25,685 bases of DNA from PWND01 sp964601515. GTDB lineage: Bacteria; Bacteroidota; Bacteroidia; Bacteroidales; UBA7960. Below the pieces are notes generated by a model that worked only from the letters and a program-made list of their open reading frames with translations, did not search any database and had not been told where the DNA came from. Positions within the stretch are counted from its first letter, which is position 1, and every line of letters starts with the position of its first letter. Location: assembly GCA_964601515.1 (NCBI GenBank), contig CAZRNU010000033.1, positions 1-25,685 on the forward strand. The letters are read 5' to 3'. The position numbers were made by a program, and so were the translations under genes. Positions 6,361 through 14,760 of the stretch are shown here, in pieces.

Positions 6361-8000
6361 CAATCACACTTTTTATCGTTCATGTATGGATATCTAAAGT
6401 CTGTTGGAGGAGTAAACGTTTCTTTTATTGTTCTAGGACTTATCCATCTTAATAAATTCAGATAGCTTCCGGCTTTATCGTTTGTTCCGCTTTGTCTAGA
6501 ACCACCAAATGGTTGCTGTCCTACAACGGCACCGGTTGGCTTATCGTTAAAATAGAAATTACCGGCAGCATATCTCAAAACTTGGCATGCTTTAGTTCTT
6601 GAAAAAATGTCTTTGCTGAAAATGGCACCCGTTAGTCCATAAGGAGATGTATCATTACATAAATGCAGCGTTTTTTCAAAATCATCATCTTTATAAACAT
6701 AAATACTTAGCACCGGTCCAAAAATTTCTTCTTCCATTGTTGTAAAATGGGGGTCTTTTGCAAGCACAACCGTTGGTTCAATAAAGTATCCTTTAGATTT
6801 ATCTCCCTTTCCACCGAAAACAATTTCTGCATCTTTAGAATTTTTTGCTTTTTCAATATATCCCATAATATTGTCGAAAGCTTTTTCATCAATAACAGCA
6901 TTAACAAAGTTGCAAAAATCTTTTACATCTCCTTGCTTAACCATACTTAGGTTTACAGACATTTGCTTCTTTATAGGCTCCCATAATGATTCCGGAATAT
7001 ATGCCCTTGAAGCAGCCGAACATTTTTGTCCTTGATATTCAAAAGCTCCTCTTACAAGGGCTGTAGAAACTTCTTTCACATCAGCCGAAGGATGCACAAA
7101 TACAAAGTCTTTACCACCGGTTTCTCCTACAATACGCGGATAAGATCTATAGTTTTCAAGGTTTAAAGCAATATTCTTCCAAATTGTATTGAATGTGCTG
7201 TTACCTCCAGTGAAATGAACTCCGCCCAAATCTTTATGCTTTAAAACAACTTCGCCAACCATATTTCCGGGTCCTGGAACGAAGTTTACAACTCCATCAG
7301 GAAGGCCGGCTTCTTTGTATATTTGCATTAGATAATAATTTGAAAGAAGCGAAGTACTTGCAGGTTTCCAAACTACAGTGTTGCCAAGAATTACAGGAGC
7401 TAGCACCAGATTAAGTGCAATTGAAGTGAAGTTGAAAGGACTTACTGCGAAAACGAATCCCTCTAAAGGTCTGTATTCAATTCTGTTAAGATTTCCATTC
7501 TCGGAATGTGGCTGATCATTATATATTTCTGAAACATAGTGAGCATTAAATCTCAAAAAGTCGATAGATTCACAAACAGCATCAATTTCCGATTGATATG
7601 CGTTTTTACCCTGACCAACCATTGTAACTGCATTTACTAAATATCTGTACTTGCCGGCCATTAAGTCTGCAATCTTAAGTATGATAGACACTCTTTCTAT
7701 CCAGCTCAGTGTAGCCCATTGTTCGTGTGCTTTCATGGATGCGTCTATTGCCATGTTTACTTCTTTCTCAGTTGCCTGATGATAAATTGCCACAACCTGA
7801 TTGTGATTATGAGGGCTTACGATTTTTGCCGTTTTCCCTGTGTAAATCTCCTTACCCCCAATTATTAAAGGAATTTCAATTTGTTGATTACTGTGTTTTT
7901 CAATCTCTTTTTCAAGAGCTTTTCGTTCGGGTGTGCCTTCTGAATATTGCATTATAGGCTCGTTTGCCGGACGGGGATAATAAAACTGTGAATTGTTCAT
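6357..8000 (-). CDS. pruA: L-glutamate gamma-semialdehyde (1-pyrroline-5-carboxylate) dehydrogenase
   Basis: It oxidises glutamate gamma-semialdehyde to glutamate with NAD+, the last step of proline and arginine breakdown. This is a 547-residue aldehyde dehydrogenase of the long stand-alone P5CDH type also found in mitochondria. The catalytic cysteine is Cys327 in GQKCSAASR, the general base is Glu293 in GETGGKD, and FTGG and EEIFGPVLS are the usual ALDH motifs. RYAAGNFYFNDKPTGAVVGQ near the C-terminus is characteristic of P5CDH. No proline dehydrogenase domain is fused and none lies in the window. tatC lies upstream on the same strand with 94 bases between, including an AT-rich hairpin, so it may have its own transcript. 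The 3' end overlaps the asparaginase stop by 4 bases. Confidence 0.95.
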   Translation of the reverse strand: MNNSQFYYPRPANEPIMQYSEGTPERKALEKEIEKHSNQQIEIPLIIGGKEIYTGKTAKIVSPHNHNQVVAIYHQATEKEVNMAIDASMKAHEQWATLSWIERVSIILKIADLMAGKYRYLVNAVTMVGQGKNAYQSEIDAVCESIDFLRFNAHYVSEIYNDQPHSENGNLNRIEYRPLEGFVFAVSPFNFTSIALNLVLAPVILGNTVVWKPASTSLLSNYYLMQIYKEAGLPDGVVNFVPGPGNMVGEVVLKHKDLGGVHFTGGNSTFNTIWKNIALNLENYRSYPRIVGETGGKDFVFVHPSADVKEVSTALVRGAFEYQGQKCSAASRAYIPESLWEPIKKQMSVNLSMVKQGDVKDFCNFVNAVIDEKAFDNIMGYIEKAKNSKDAEIVFGGKGDKSKGYFIEPTVVLAKDPHFTTMEEEIFGPVLSIYVYKDDDFEKTLHLCNDTSPYGLTGAIFSKDIFSRTKACQVLRYAAGNFYFNDKPTGAVVGQQPFGGSRQSGTNDKAGSYLNLLRWISPRTIKETFTPPTDFRYPYMNDKKCDC

Positions 8001-8065
8001 GATTTATGTTTTAGTTATATAATTCTAATAAAAAAAGCACTTAATAATAGCTCTTAACTAAAAAC

Positions 8066-8085
8066 AACTTTTTTGCGAAAAAGTT
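8066..8085. terminator. AT-rich hairpin between tatC and the P5C dehydrogenase gene
   Basis: Arms AACTTTTT (8066-8073) and AAAAAGTT (8078-8085) are perfectly complementary around a four-base loop. It lies just after the tatC stop on the minus strand. The stem is almost all A-T, so it would be a weak terminator at best. Confidence 0.35.
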
Positions 8086-8094
8086 TAAATACAG

Positions 8095-8901
8095 CTATTC
8101 GGAATTTCTTTTTTTGTATTGCTTTCTTGCAATACCTATACTGAACTCGTAAAGGATATACAGAGGAATACCAACTAATATTTGGCTGAATACATCCGGA
8201 GGTGTAATAATTGCTGAAACAATTAGTATTAAAACTATTGCAATTCTTCTGTTTTTTATAAGAAACTCAGGCGTAACAAGCCCTATTCTACTTAAAAAGT
8301 ATATAAATACCGGAAGTTCAAACACAACACCTGTAGCAAATGTTACCATTGTTACGGTATTGATATATGATTTCAGAGATATTTGATTTTCAACAAATGC
8401 ACTTACTTGGTAAGAACCAAGAAAATTAATCGCAAGAGGCACAATAAGAAAATAGGAGAATAATATACCTGCAAAAAAAAGCAGCGAGGCTTTAAAAACT
8501 CCGTTTTTTGCGCTTTTTTGTTCGTGCTTATGGAGAGCAGGTTTTATAAACCGCCAAAGTTCCCAAAATATATATGGTATAGCTAATATTATCCCGGAAA
8601 TAATGCTAACAGTTATATGTGTTGTAAACTGTCCGGCCAATTCAATGTTTATAATTTTTAGTGGAAATTGATTTATGCAAATTGTAGGTATTGAAAATAA
8701 TTCAGATAACTTACAAAACAACTTATTAGTGATAAAATATGATTCTTTTGGCGCAAGTATAATGTTGTGAAAAATAAAACTCTTATTGATAAATGCAAAT
8801 ATTGCAAAAATAATTATAGCTATGGCTGACCTTATAAGATGTTTTCGGAGCTGTTCAATATGCCCCCAAAAACTCATGCTTTCATTAGCTTGTTCTGACA
8901 T
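8095..8901 (-). CDS. tatC: Sec-independent protein translocase subunit TatC
   Basis: This is the inner-membrane receptor of the twin-arginine pathway, which exports folded proteins. It has 268 residues and six hydrophobic segments. The N-terminal block SFWGHIEQLRKHLIRS matches the family's H-x-E-L-R signature. FELPVFIYFL carries the conserved Glu after the fourth segment, and ITPPDVFSQILVGIPLYILYE is the classic C-terminal signature. No tatA or tatB gene lies beside it. It sits downstream of the ferredoxin gene on the same strand, separated by a hairpin at 8932-8966. The start is the ATG at 8899-8901. Confidence 0.96.
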   Translation of the reverse strand: MSEQANESMSFWGHIEQLRKHLIRSAIAIIIFAIFAFINKSFIFHNIILAPKESYFITNKLFCKLSELFSIPTICINQFPLKIINIELAGQFTTHITVSIISGIILAIPYIFWELWRFIKPALHKHEQKSAKNGVFKASLLFFAGILFSYFLIVPLAINFLGSYQVSAFVENQISLKSYINTVTMVTFATGVVFELPVFIYFLSRIGLVTPEFLIKNRRIAIVLILIVSAIITPPDVFSQILVGIPLYILYEFSIGIARKQYKKRNSE

Positions 8902-8931
8902 ATTGCTTATGTTGGAGGATTATTTTAAACA

Positions 8932-8966
8932 AAAAGGGCTGAAACTACTAAAGTAACAACCCTTTT
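8932..8966 (-). terminator. Terminator after the ferredoxin gene, with a weak -7-like box in its loop
   Basis: Arms AAAAGGG (8932-8938) and CCCTTTT (8960-8966) enclose a 21-base loop. On the minus strand the second arm runs into CCCTTTTTGTTT, a U-rich tail. The loop holds TACTTTAG (8948-8955, minus strand), one base off TAnnTTTG and placed to serve tatC. Confidence 0.55.
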
Positions 8967-9003
8967 AAAAATTTTTAATTAAGACTGCAAAGAACGCAAA
9001 TCC

Positions 9004-9171
9004 TTATGCAGGATGAATTGCTTCAACAGGACATACATCTGCACAAGCACCACAGTCTGTACAAGCGTCTGGATCAATTTTGTAGATATCACCTTCAGAG
9101 ATCGCTTCAACCGGACATTCATCAATGCAACTGCCACATGCAGTGCAATCTTCAGTTATTACGTAAGCCAT
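9004..9171 (-). CDS. 2[4Fe-4S] ferredoxin
   Basis: This 55-residue electron carrier has two complete clostridial-type cluster motifs, CTACGSCIDECPVE and CTDCGACADVCPVE, with near-perfect internal repeat symmetry. It is acidic and cytoplasmic. The natural start is MAYVITEDC at 9171. A longer reading from a TTG at 9216 is possible but that TTG is part of the -7 promoter box, so it should not be translated. It is divergent from korA-korB, with 263 bases between, and is an obvious candidate electron partner for that enzyme, which uses ferredoxin. Downstream of it lies a hairpin terminator and then tatC. Confidence 0.95.
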   Translation of the reverse strand: MAYVITEDCTACGSCIDECPVEAISEGDIYKIDPDACTDCGACADVCPVEAIHPA

Positions 9172-9213
9172 TACTTCAAATTTTAGGTTATTGAATATAC
9201 TTGATTTCGGTTG

Positions 9214-9221
9214 CAAATATA
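9214..9221 (-). promoter_or_regulatory. -7 box for the ferredoxin gene
   Basis: The minus strand reads TATATTTG, an exact TAnnTTTG match, about 43 bases before the ferredoxin ATG. No good -33 element was seen. It shows why the TTG at 9216 is a false start. Confidence 0.5.
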
Positions 9222-9321
9222 ATATGTTCTTAGTCTTTTGTAAAGAAAAAAATGCTTTTTGTTAAAATTTGGAATTGTTTTAAATAAGCCGTTATAATTT
9301 TATAAAAAAGAGTCCGATTTA

Positions 9322-9354
9322 TTTGAATAATTAATAATTAAACCTTTAACTTCG
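9322..9354 (+). promoter_or_regulatory. Candidate promoter of korA-korB
   Basis: TTTG at 9322-9325, a 21-base spacer, then TAACTTCG at 9347-9354, one base off the TAnnTTTG box. It would start a transcript near 9361, about 75 bases before the korA ATG. The spacing is right, the box imperfect. Confidence 0.45.
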
Positions 9355-9434
9355 CACTCAGAAACAAATAAAAAAAGTTGTTTTGTAAACACCAATAAAT
9401 CAATTCATTATATATTTTATCAAATTAAATTTTT

Positions 9435-11285
9435 ATGACAAAAAAATCACAAATCATAGAACTTGAGGACGTGGTTGTTAAGTTTGTCGGTGACTCGGGT
9501 GATGGAATGCAGCTAACCGGAACTTTATTTTCTGATGTTGCAGCCCAATCAGGTAACGACCTTGCAACTTTTCCTGATTTCCCTGCTGAAATCAGAGCAC
9601 CGCAAAATACTCTTGCCGGAGTAAGCGGGTTCCAGGTACATCTTGGAAAAAGGAAAATTTTTACATCCGGCGACTTATGTGATGTATTAGTTGTTATGAA
9701 TCCTGCATCACTTAAAACAAACCTCAAATGGGTTAAGCCTGGTGCTACTATCATTGCTGATGAAACTGCATTTGATGATGCAGCCATTGAAAAGGCAGGA
9801 TATAATTCTAACCCGCTCAAAGATGGAAGTCTTAGTTCCTACAATCTTATTAGTGCTCCTATTACTCTTCTTACAAAAGAGAGTTTAGCCGGATTAGAAA
9901 TTGATAAAAAATCTGCTGAAAGAACTAAGAATATGTTTGTTCTTGGTATGATGTTCTTCCTTTTCCAAAAAGAAATTGACAAAACCCTCGACTTTATCGC
10001 AAAGAAATTTGCTGACAAAGAAAAATTGGTTCAAGCAAACCAAGCTGCTATAAAAGCAGGTTATAATTATGTTGAAACTGTCGAGTATATTAAATCTACA
10101 TATAGAATTAGTGCTGCACCTCTTCCAAAAGGTCGTTATCGCAGTATTACAGGAAATATTGCTACTGCATGGGGGTTCTTAGCCGCAAGTGAGAGGTCTG
10201 GAAGGCCTCTATTCCTTGGTTCTTATCCTATTACGCCGGCTACCGAAATTTTGATGGAATTATCCAAGCATAAATCTTTAGGAGCTAGAGTTTTTCAGGC
10301 TGAAGACGAAATTGCCGGCATTTGTTCTGCTATTGGAGCAAGTTTTGGCGGAAATTTAGCTCTTACCACTACTTCTGGGCCCGGCCTTTCTCTTAAAAGT
10401 GAAGCAATGGGGCTTGCTGTTATTACAGAATTACCTCTTGTGGTCGTCAATGTTCAGAGAGCAGGCCCTTCTACAGGTATGCCAACAAAAAGTGAGCAAA
10501 GCGACCTTATGCAAGCTTTATTTGGAAGAAATGGTGAATGTCCAATGGTTGTTATGGCAGCATCAAGCCCGGCAAATTGTTTCTATAGCGCTTATTATGC
10601 AGCAAAAATTAGTCTTGAGCATATGACTCCGGTTATTCTTCTTACCGACGGATATATTGGATTTGGTTCAGAATTGTTTAGAATACCTAAAACTTCAGAA
10701 TTACCTGAGATTATAACCAGATTAGCTAAGCCAACTAAAGGTGAAACTAAATTTAAACCTTATCAAAGAGATGAAAAAACTCTGGCTCGCGAATGGGCTA
10801 TTCCGGGAACGGAAGGCTTAAGACACAGAATTGGTGGTCTTGAAAAAACAAACGTTGATGGTATAGTTTCTACAGACCCTCATAACCATGAATTAATGGT
10901 TGAGCTTAGAGAAGAGAAAGTTAACAGAATAGCTGATTTTATTCCTGAGCAGGAAGTTGTTGGCGAGGAGTCTGGTGACGTTCTTGTTGTTGGGTGGGGT
11001 GGAACTGAAGGCGCTCTAAAGTCGACAGTTATGAATATGCAAAAAGACGGACATAAAATTAGTCTTGCGCATTTTAGCTTTATTAAACCTTTCCCCAAAA
11101 ATACACAGAAAATTTTCTCTAAATTTAAAAAGATAATCGTTTGTGAGTTGAATAAAGGTCAGCTTGTAAACTATTTAAGAATGACATTCCCTGAATTCAA
11201 ATACCATCAATACAATAAAGTACAGGGAATTCCATTTCATTTGAATGAATTAACCGAAGTGTTTACAAAATTGATAAAGGAATAA
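9435..11285 (+). CDS. korA: 2-oxoacid:ferredoxin oxidoreductase, fused gamma-alpha subunit (2-oxoglutarate type)
   Basis: With KorB it interconverts 2-oxoglutarate and succinyl-CoA using ferredoxin, and in anaerobic Bacteroidota it serves the partial TCA route. The 616 residues are a fusion: an N-terminal gamma domain (about 1-195) with GDSGDGMQLTG, and an alpha pyrimidine-binding domain starting near GRYRSITGN, with YPITP at 264-268. Next come QAEDEIAGICSAIGASFGG and TSGPGLSLKSEAMG, where CoA and the substrate are handled in the family. No extra ferredoxin domain is fused. korB follows after four bases, so the two are translated together. The family also includes pyruvate and other 2-oxoacid enzymes; the fused gamma-alpha plus short beta arrangement favours 2-oxoglutarate. 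Confidence 0.9.
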   Translation: MTKKSQIIELEDVVVKFVGDSGDGMQLTGTLFSDVAAQSGNDLATFPDFPAEIRAPQNTLAGVSGFQVHLGKRKIFTSGDLCDVLVVMNPASLKTNLKWVKPGATIIADETAFDDAAIEKAGYNSNPLKDGSLSSYNLISAPITLLTKESLAGLEIDKKSAERTKNMFVLGMMFFLFQKEIDKTLDFIAKKFADKEKLVQANQAAIKAGYNYVETVEYIKSTYRISAAPLPKGRYRSITGNIATAWGFLAASERSGRPLFLGSYPITPATEILMELSKHKSLGARVFQAEDEIAGICSAIGASFGGNLALTTTSGPGLSLKSEAMGLAVITELPLVVVNVQRAGPSTGMPTKSEQSDLMQALFGRNGECPMVVMAASSPANCFYSAYYAAKISLEHMTPVILLTDGYIGFGSELFRIPKTSELPEIITRLAKPTKGETKFKPYQRDEKTLAREWAIPGTEGLRHRIGGLEKTNVDGIVSTDPHNHELMVELREEKVNRIADFIPEQEVVGEESGDVLVVGWGGTEGALKSTVMNMQKDGHKISLAHFSFIKPFPKNTQKIFSKFKKIIVCELNKGQLVNYLRMTFPEFKYHQYNKVQGIPFHLNELTEVFTKLIKE

Positions 11286-11289
11286 CATC

Positions 11290-12324
11290 ATGATAGAAAG
11301 AAACTTAGTTGAAAAGTCTCCTGTAGCTTTAACAAAAGAAGATTTTGTTAGCGATCAAATGGTGAAATGGTGCCCTGGTTGTGGTGCTCATGCTATTCTT
11401 GCTGCAGTTGAAAAAGTATTTCCTCAAATCGGTTACAAGAAAGAAAACTTTGTTTTCGTATCAGGTATCGGTTGTTCATCAAGATTTCCATACTATGTAA
11501 ATACATACGGGTTTCATGGTATCCATGGGCGTGCTCTTGCAATTGCTTCCGGAGTTAAGCTTGCCAATCCAAAGCTAAGTGTTTGGGTTGCTACAGGCGA
11601 CGGCGACTCTATGGCTATTGGCGGAAATCATTTTATTCATACTATTAGAAGAAATATAGACATTAATGTACTGTTGTTCAATAATCAAATTTATGGACTA
11701 ACAAAGGGGCAATATTCTCCTACAACACCTATGGGCACTGTTACTAAAACTTCCCCTTACGGAACAATTGAACATCCTTTTGTTACTGCTGGTCTTGTTA
11801 TGGGTGCTCAGGGCACTTTCTTTGCTCGCGTTCCTGACAATAACATCTCTCTTATGACAGAAGTTATGCAGGAAGCTGCTATGCACGACGGTACTTCTGT
11901 TGTAGAAATATTGCAAAATTGCATCATTTTCGCTGACAAAACTCATGCTGATGTTGTTTCAAGAGAAGTAAAAGATGAACGCCAATTAATCCTTAAACAT
12001 GGACAGCCAATGATTTTTGGCAAAAATAGTGACAAAGGGATAATTCTTGATGGAACTAAATTAAGAGTCGTGAAAATTGGTGAAGATGGTATTACTGTTG
12101 ACAAATTGATGGTTCATGACCAGTTTAGCAACGATCCCGGCATTCATAGAATGCTCGGAAGAATGATGCCTCCTGAATTTCCTGTTGCAATGGGTGTAAT
12201 TAGATCATCTAAATCTAACACTTATGATCAGCTTTTTGAAACTCAAATAAAAAAAGCAAAGGAAAAAGCTAAATACAAAAAAATGGACGATCTTCTGAAT
12301 AGCGAAGATACTTGGGAAATATAA
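11290..12324 (+). CDS. korB: 2-oxoacid:ferredoxin oxidoreductase, beta subunit (2-oxoglutarate type)
   Basis: This is the thiamine-diphosphate and iron-sulfur subunit of the KorAB complex; 344 residues. The four cluster cysteines can be placed: Cys28 and Cys31 in WCPGCG, Cys62 in GIGCSSR, and Cys211 in LQNC. The thiamine-diphosphate/Mg site is GDGDSMAIGG (from 103) followed by NNQIYGLTKGQYSPTT, the last block being typical of KorB proteins. A purine-rich AAAGGA lies 8 bases before the ATG, one of the few Shine-Dalgarno-like sites in the window, and overlaps the end of korA. The gene is followed by a hairpin that separates it from pabB. Confidence 0.93.
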   Translation: MIERNLVEKSPVALTKEDFVSDQMVKWCPGCGAHAILAAVEKVFPQIGYKKENFVFVSGIGCSSRFPYYVNTYGFHGIHGRALAIASGVKLANPKLSVWVATGDGDSMAIGGNHFIHTIRRNIDINVLLFNNQIYGLTKGQYSPTTPMGTVTKTSPYGTIEHPFVTAGLVMGAQGTFFARVPDNNISLMTEVMQEAAMHDGTSVVEILQNCIIFADKTHADVVSREVKDERQLILKHGQPMIFGKNSDKGIILDGTKLRVVKIGEDGITVDKLMVHDQFSNDPGIHRMLGRMMPPEFPVAMGVIRSSKSNTYDQLFETQIKKAKEKAKYKKMDDLLNSEDTWEI

Positions 12325-12342
12325 ATTTTCTAATAAGCTGGT

Positions 12343-12398
12343 AAAGGCACTTTTTACATTAGTTTGATAAATTCTTACTTTTGGAGAAGTGCCTTTTT
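12343..12398 (+). terminator. korB terminator with a pabB -7 box in its loop
   Basis: Arms AAAGGCACTT (12343-12352) and AAGTGCCTTT (12387-12396) match perfectly and are followed by two more T. The 34-base loop contains TACTTTTG at 12376-12383, an exact TAnnTTTG box three bases before the 3' arm. A pabB transcript from it would start near 12390 with a leader of about 38 bases. Confidence 0.6.
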
Positions 12399-12427
12399 GA
12401 TTATAAAAAATTTAAAAAAGCACTCTT

Positions 12428-13750
12428 ATGCCCCAGAAAATTATTAAATCATTCGAGATTATAAATTCAAATGAATTCAAAAAGAATTTACTGTTTTGGG
12501 CTGAAGATAACTTTGAAACATTTTGCATGCTTTCTTCTAATGATTATGATAATGACAAATACTCTTCTTTTAAGAATTTATTTGCGGCAGGAGTGTTTGA
12601 TTCAATTTCTGTTGATAGAAGCAATAACGATGCTTTTCAAAAACTCAAAGATTTTGCTGATATAACAAACGATTGGTTGTTTGGGTTCTTATCTTATGAT
12701 CTTAAAAACCAAACAGAAAGACTCTCTTCAAAGAATTTTGATAGAATAGGGTTTCCCCTTTTGTATTTTTTTAAACCCTTATTGCTTATAAAGTTTGATG
12801 AAACTATTGCTGAGATTGAAATTGTTGAAGGTTCTGAATTTATAATTGAGGACATATATAATGAAGTGATAAATTATAATACCGAAAGCAAAAAGAATTA
12901 TGAGAAAATCAATATAAAAGCAAAAACAAGCAAAAAGGAATACATAGATAATGTATCGAAAATTAAAAATCATATCCAGTTAGGAGATATATATGAAATG
13001 AACTATTGCATCGAGTTTTTTGCTGAAGATTCGGTAATAAATCCTGTAGAATGTTTTCTCAAACTCAATGATATTTCACCAACACCTTTCTCTGCTTTTT
13101 TCAAACATAATGATACTTTCTTGCTATGCGCGAGTCCGGAAAGATTTTTAAAAAAAATGGGCAAAAGACTTATTTCACAGCCCATAAAAGGAACAATTGC
13201 CAGAGGCATAAACGAGGCAGAAGACAGTGAAAATGCAGATTTATTGTATAATGATCAAAAAGAAAGAAGTGAAAATGTTATGATTGTTGATTTGGTTAGA
13301 AATGATTTGTCAAAATCAGCTGTAAAGGGAAGTGTTTTGGTTGAAGAACTTTTTGGTATTTATAAATTTCCAAAAGTTTTCCAAATGATTTCCACGATTT
13401 CTTCAGAGTTATCCAATCAATATCACTATATTGAAGCTTTAAAAATGGCATTTCCAATGGGTTCAATGACGGGGGCGCCAAAGATTAGAGCAATGCAACT
13501 TGCGGAAGATTTTGAGTCAACAAAACGAGGATTATATTCTGGCTCAATAGGCTATATAGATTCTAATAAAGATTTTGATTTTAATGTAGTTATAAGGTCA
13601 GTGATTTACTCAAGAAAAAATTCTTGTCTTAGCTTTATGGCCGGCAGTGCCATTACAATCGGGTCTAATCCGGAAAAGGAATACCAAGAGTGCTTACTTA
13701 AGGCTCAATCAATGGCATCAATATTTAATCATAAGTTGAAAAATGATTGA
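12428..13750 (+). CDS. pabB: Aminodeoxychorismate synthase component I
   Basis: It turns chorismate into 4-amino-4-deoxychorismate for folate synthesis, with ammonia supplied by a PabA-type glutaminase elsewhere. The 440-residue chorismate-binding protein carries QPIKGT, with Lys254 at the position diagnostic for PabB; anthranilate synthases have Ala there. DLVRNDLSK, the GSMTGAPKIRAMQ block and YSGSIGY are the family's active-site motifs. Its own promoter probably lies in the loop of the preceding terminator. No pabA, pabC or trp gene is next to it. The CheR gene follows 147 bases later with its own promoter overlapping the end of pabB. Confidence 0.92.
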   Translation: MPQKIIKSFEIINSNEFKKNLLFWAEDNFETFCMLSSNDYDNDKYSSFKNLFAAGVFDSISVDRSNNDAFQKLKDFADITNDWLFGFLSYDLKNQTERLSSKNFDRIGFPLLYFFKPLLLIKFDETIAEIEIVEGSEFIIEDIYNEVINYNTESKKNYEKINIKAKTSKKEYIDNVSKIKNHIQLGDIYEMNYCIEFFAEDSVINPVECFLKLNDISPTPFSAFFKHNDTFLLCASPERFLKKMGKRLISQPIKGTIARGINEAEDSENADLLYNDQKERSENVMIVDLVRNDLSKSAVKGSVLVEELFGIYKFPKVFQMISTISSELSNQYHYIEALKMAFPMGSMTGAPKIRAMQLAEDFESTKRGLYSGSIGYIDSNKDFDFNVVIRSVIYSRKNSCLSFMAGSAITIGSNPEKEYQECLLKAQSMASIFNHKLKND

Positions 13751-13765
13751 AAAATTTTACATTTG
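13736..13765 (+). promoter_or_regulatory. Promoter of the cheR-barrel pair
   Basis: TTG at 13736-13738 inside the last pabB codons, a 19-base spacer, then TACATTTG at 13758-13765, an exact TAnnTTTG box. Transcription would start near 13772 and leave a leader of about 125 bases before cheR. Confidence 0.55.
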
Positions 13766-13848
13766 CCAAAAGTTTGACTGAGTTTATTGAATGCAAAAAA
13801 TTGCGGAAATTACGTCGATTATATTTAATTTTATTTGTTATATTGCGC

Positions 13849-13887
13849 AAGGATTTGAAATATTATTAGTGTTTTCTATAAATCCTT
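13849..13887 (+). repeat. Inverted repeat in the cheR leader
   Basis: AAGGATTT (13849-13856) and AAATCCTT (13880-13887) are perfect complements around 23 bases. The structure ends 10 bases before the cheR ATG, so it could affect translation. It has no U-run and is unlikely to be a terminator. Confidence 0.4.
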
Positions 13888-13897
13888 ATTAAGGGAA

Positions 13898-14755
13898 ATG
13901 GCAGTTCAAGTTAATGTAACCAAGGAAGACATAACAAGGCTAGTGTTTGAAGTAAAAAGACTTTTTAACTTCGACTTTAGTGAGTATGCAGAGCAATCTT
14001 TTAAAAGAAGGATTGAGCATGTATTGGTTACTTACAATATAAATTCTGTTGAAACACTAATTAGAAAACTCCGTGACGATAAAGAGCTAAATCAGAAATT
14101 CATCAATGACATTACAGTAAATACTACCGAACTTTTTAGAGATACCGACGTTTGGCTTAATCTAAGACGTAATGTTCTTCCAAAGCTTAAATCTAAAACA
14201 AATATAAATATTTGGCATGCCGGTTGTTCGAGCGGCGAAGAAGTTTATTCAATGCTTATCTTACTTAACGAGATGGATATGCTTTTTAATGCTAAAGTAT
14301 TTGCAACAGACATTAATACTGAAATTCTTAACAGGGCTAAAAGCGGTGTGTTTAACAGTAGGTTGCATCATGCATATTTTGACAGCTTTGATAAGGTAGT
14401 AAAAACAAATCCTCTTAACTTCGAAGAAACAATAGAAGTGCCTTATGAAAAATACTTCATTATCGATAATGCCAAGAAATCTTTTGTAGTAAAGGATTTT
14501 CTCAGAGATAACGTTACTTTCAAATACCATAATCTTACCGAAGGATCGATATTCTATAAGTTCGACCTTATTTTATGCCGCAATGTAATTATTTATTTCA
14601 ATACAGAACTTCAAAATAAAGTAGTTTCTCTTTTTCACGAAAGTTTATTTCAGGATGGAATGCTGCTTATCGGAGCTCACGAGAATATAAGCTATCTTCC
14701 GGTTGGAAATAAGTATGAAACAAAAATTATGAAGGGCTTGTATTTCAAAAAATAA
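13898..14755 (+). CDS. cheR: CheR-type protein-glutamate methyltransferase
   Basis: CheR enzymes methylate glutamates of chemoreceptors using S-adenosylmethionine. In 285 residues, an N-terminal helical domain (about 1-80, with FKRRIEHVL and DITVNTTELFRD) is followed by the SAM domain: HAGCSSGEEVYS, FATDIN and LILCRNVIIYF. These are all standard CheR blocks, and no receptor-binding TPR or CheB domain is attached. No receptor, CheA, CheW, CheB or flagellar gene lies in the window, so its target is unknown. An outer-membrane barrel gene follows after five bases and is surely in the same transcript. AAGGGA sits directly before the ATG. In gliding Bacteroidota orphan CheR proteins are common; the role here is open. 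Confidence 0.88.
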   Translation: MAVQVNVTKEDITRLVFEVKRLFNFDFSEYAEQSFKRRIEHVLVTYNINSVETLIRKLRDDKELNQKFINDITVNTTELFRDTDVWLNLRRNVLPKLKSKTNINIWHAGCSSGEEVYSMLILLNEMDMLFNAKVFATDINTEILNRAKSGVFNSRLHHAYFDSFDKVVKTNPLNFEETIEVPYEKYFIIDNAKKSFVVKDFLRDNVTFKYHNLTEGSIFYKFDLILCRNVIIYFNTELQNKVVSLFHESLFQDGMLLIGAHENISYLPVGNKYETKIMKGLYFKK

Positions 14756-14760
14756 AACAA

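Noticed and set aside
12428..13750. Anthranilate synthase component I (TrpE)
   Set aside because: Lys254 in PIKGT is the PabB-type residue; TrpE has Ala there, and no trp genes are adjacent.
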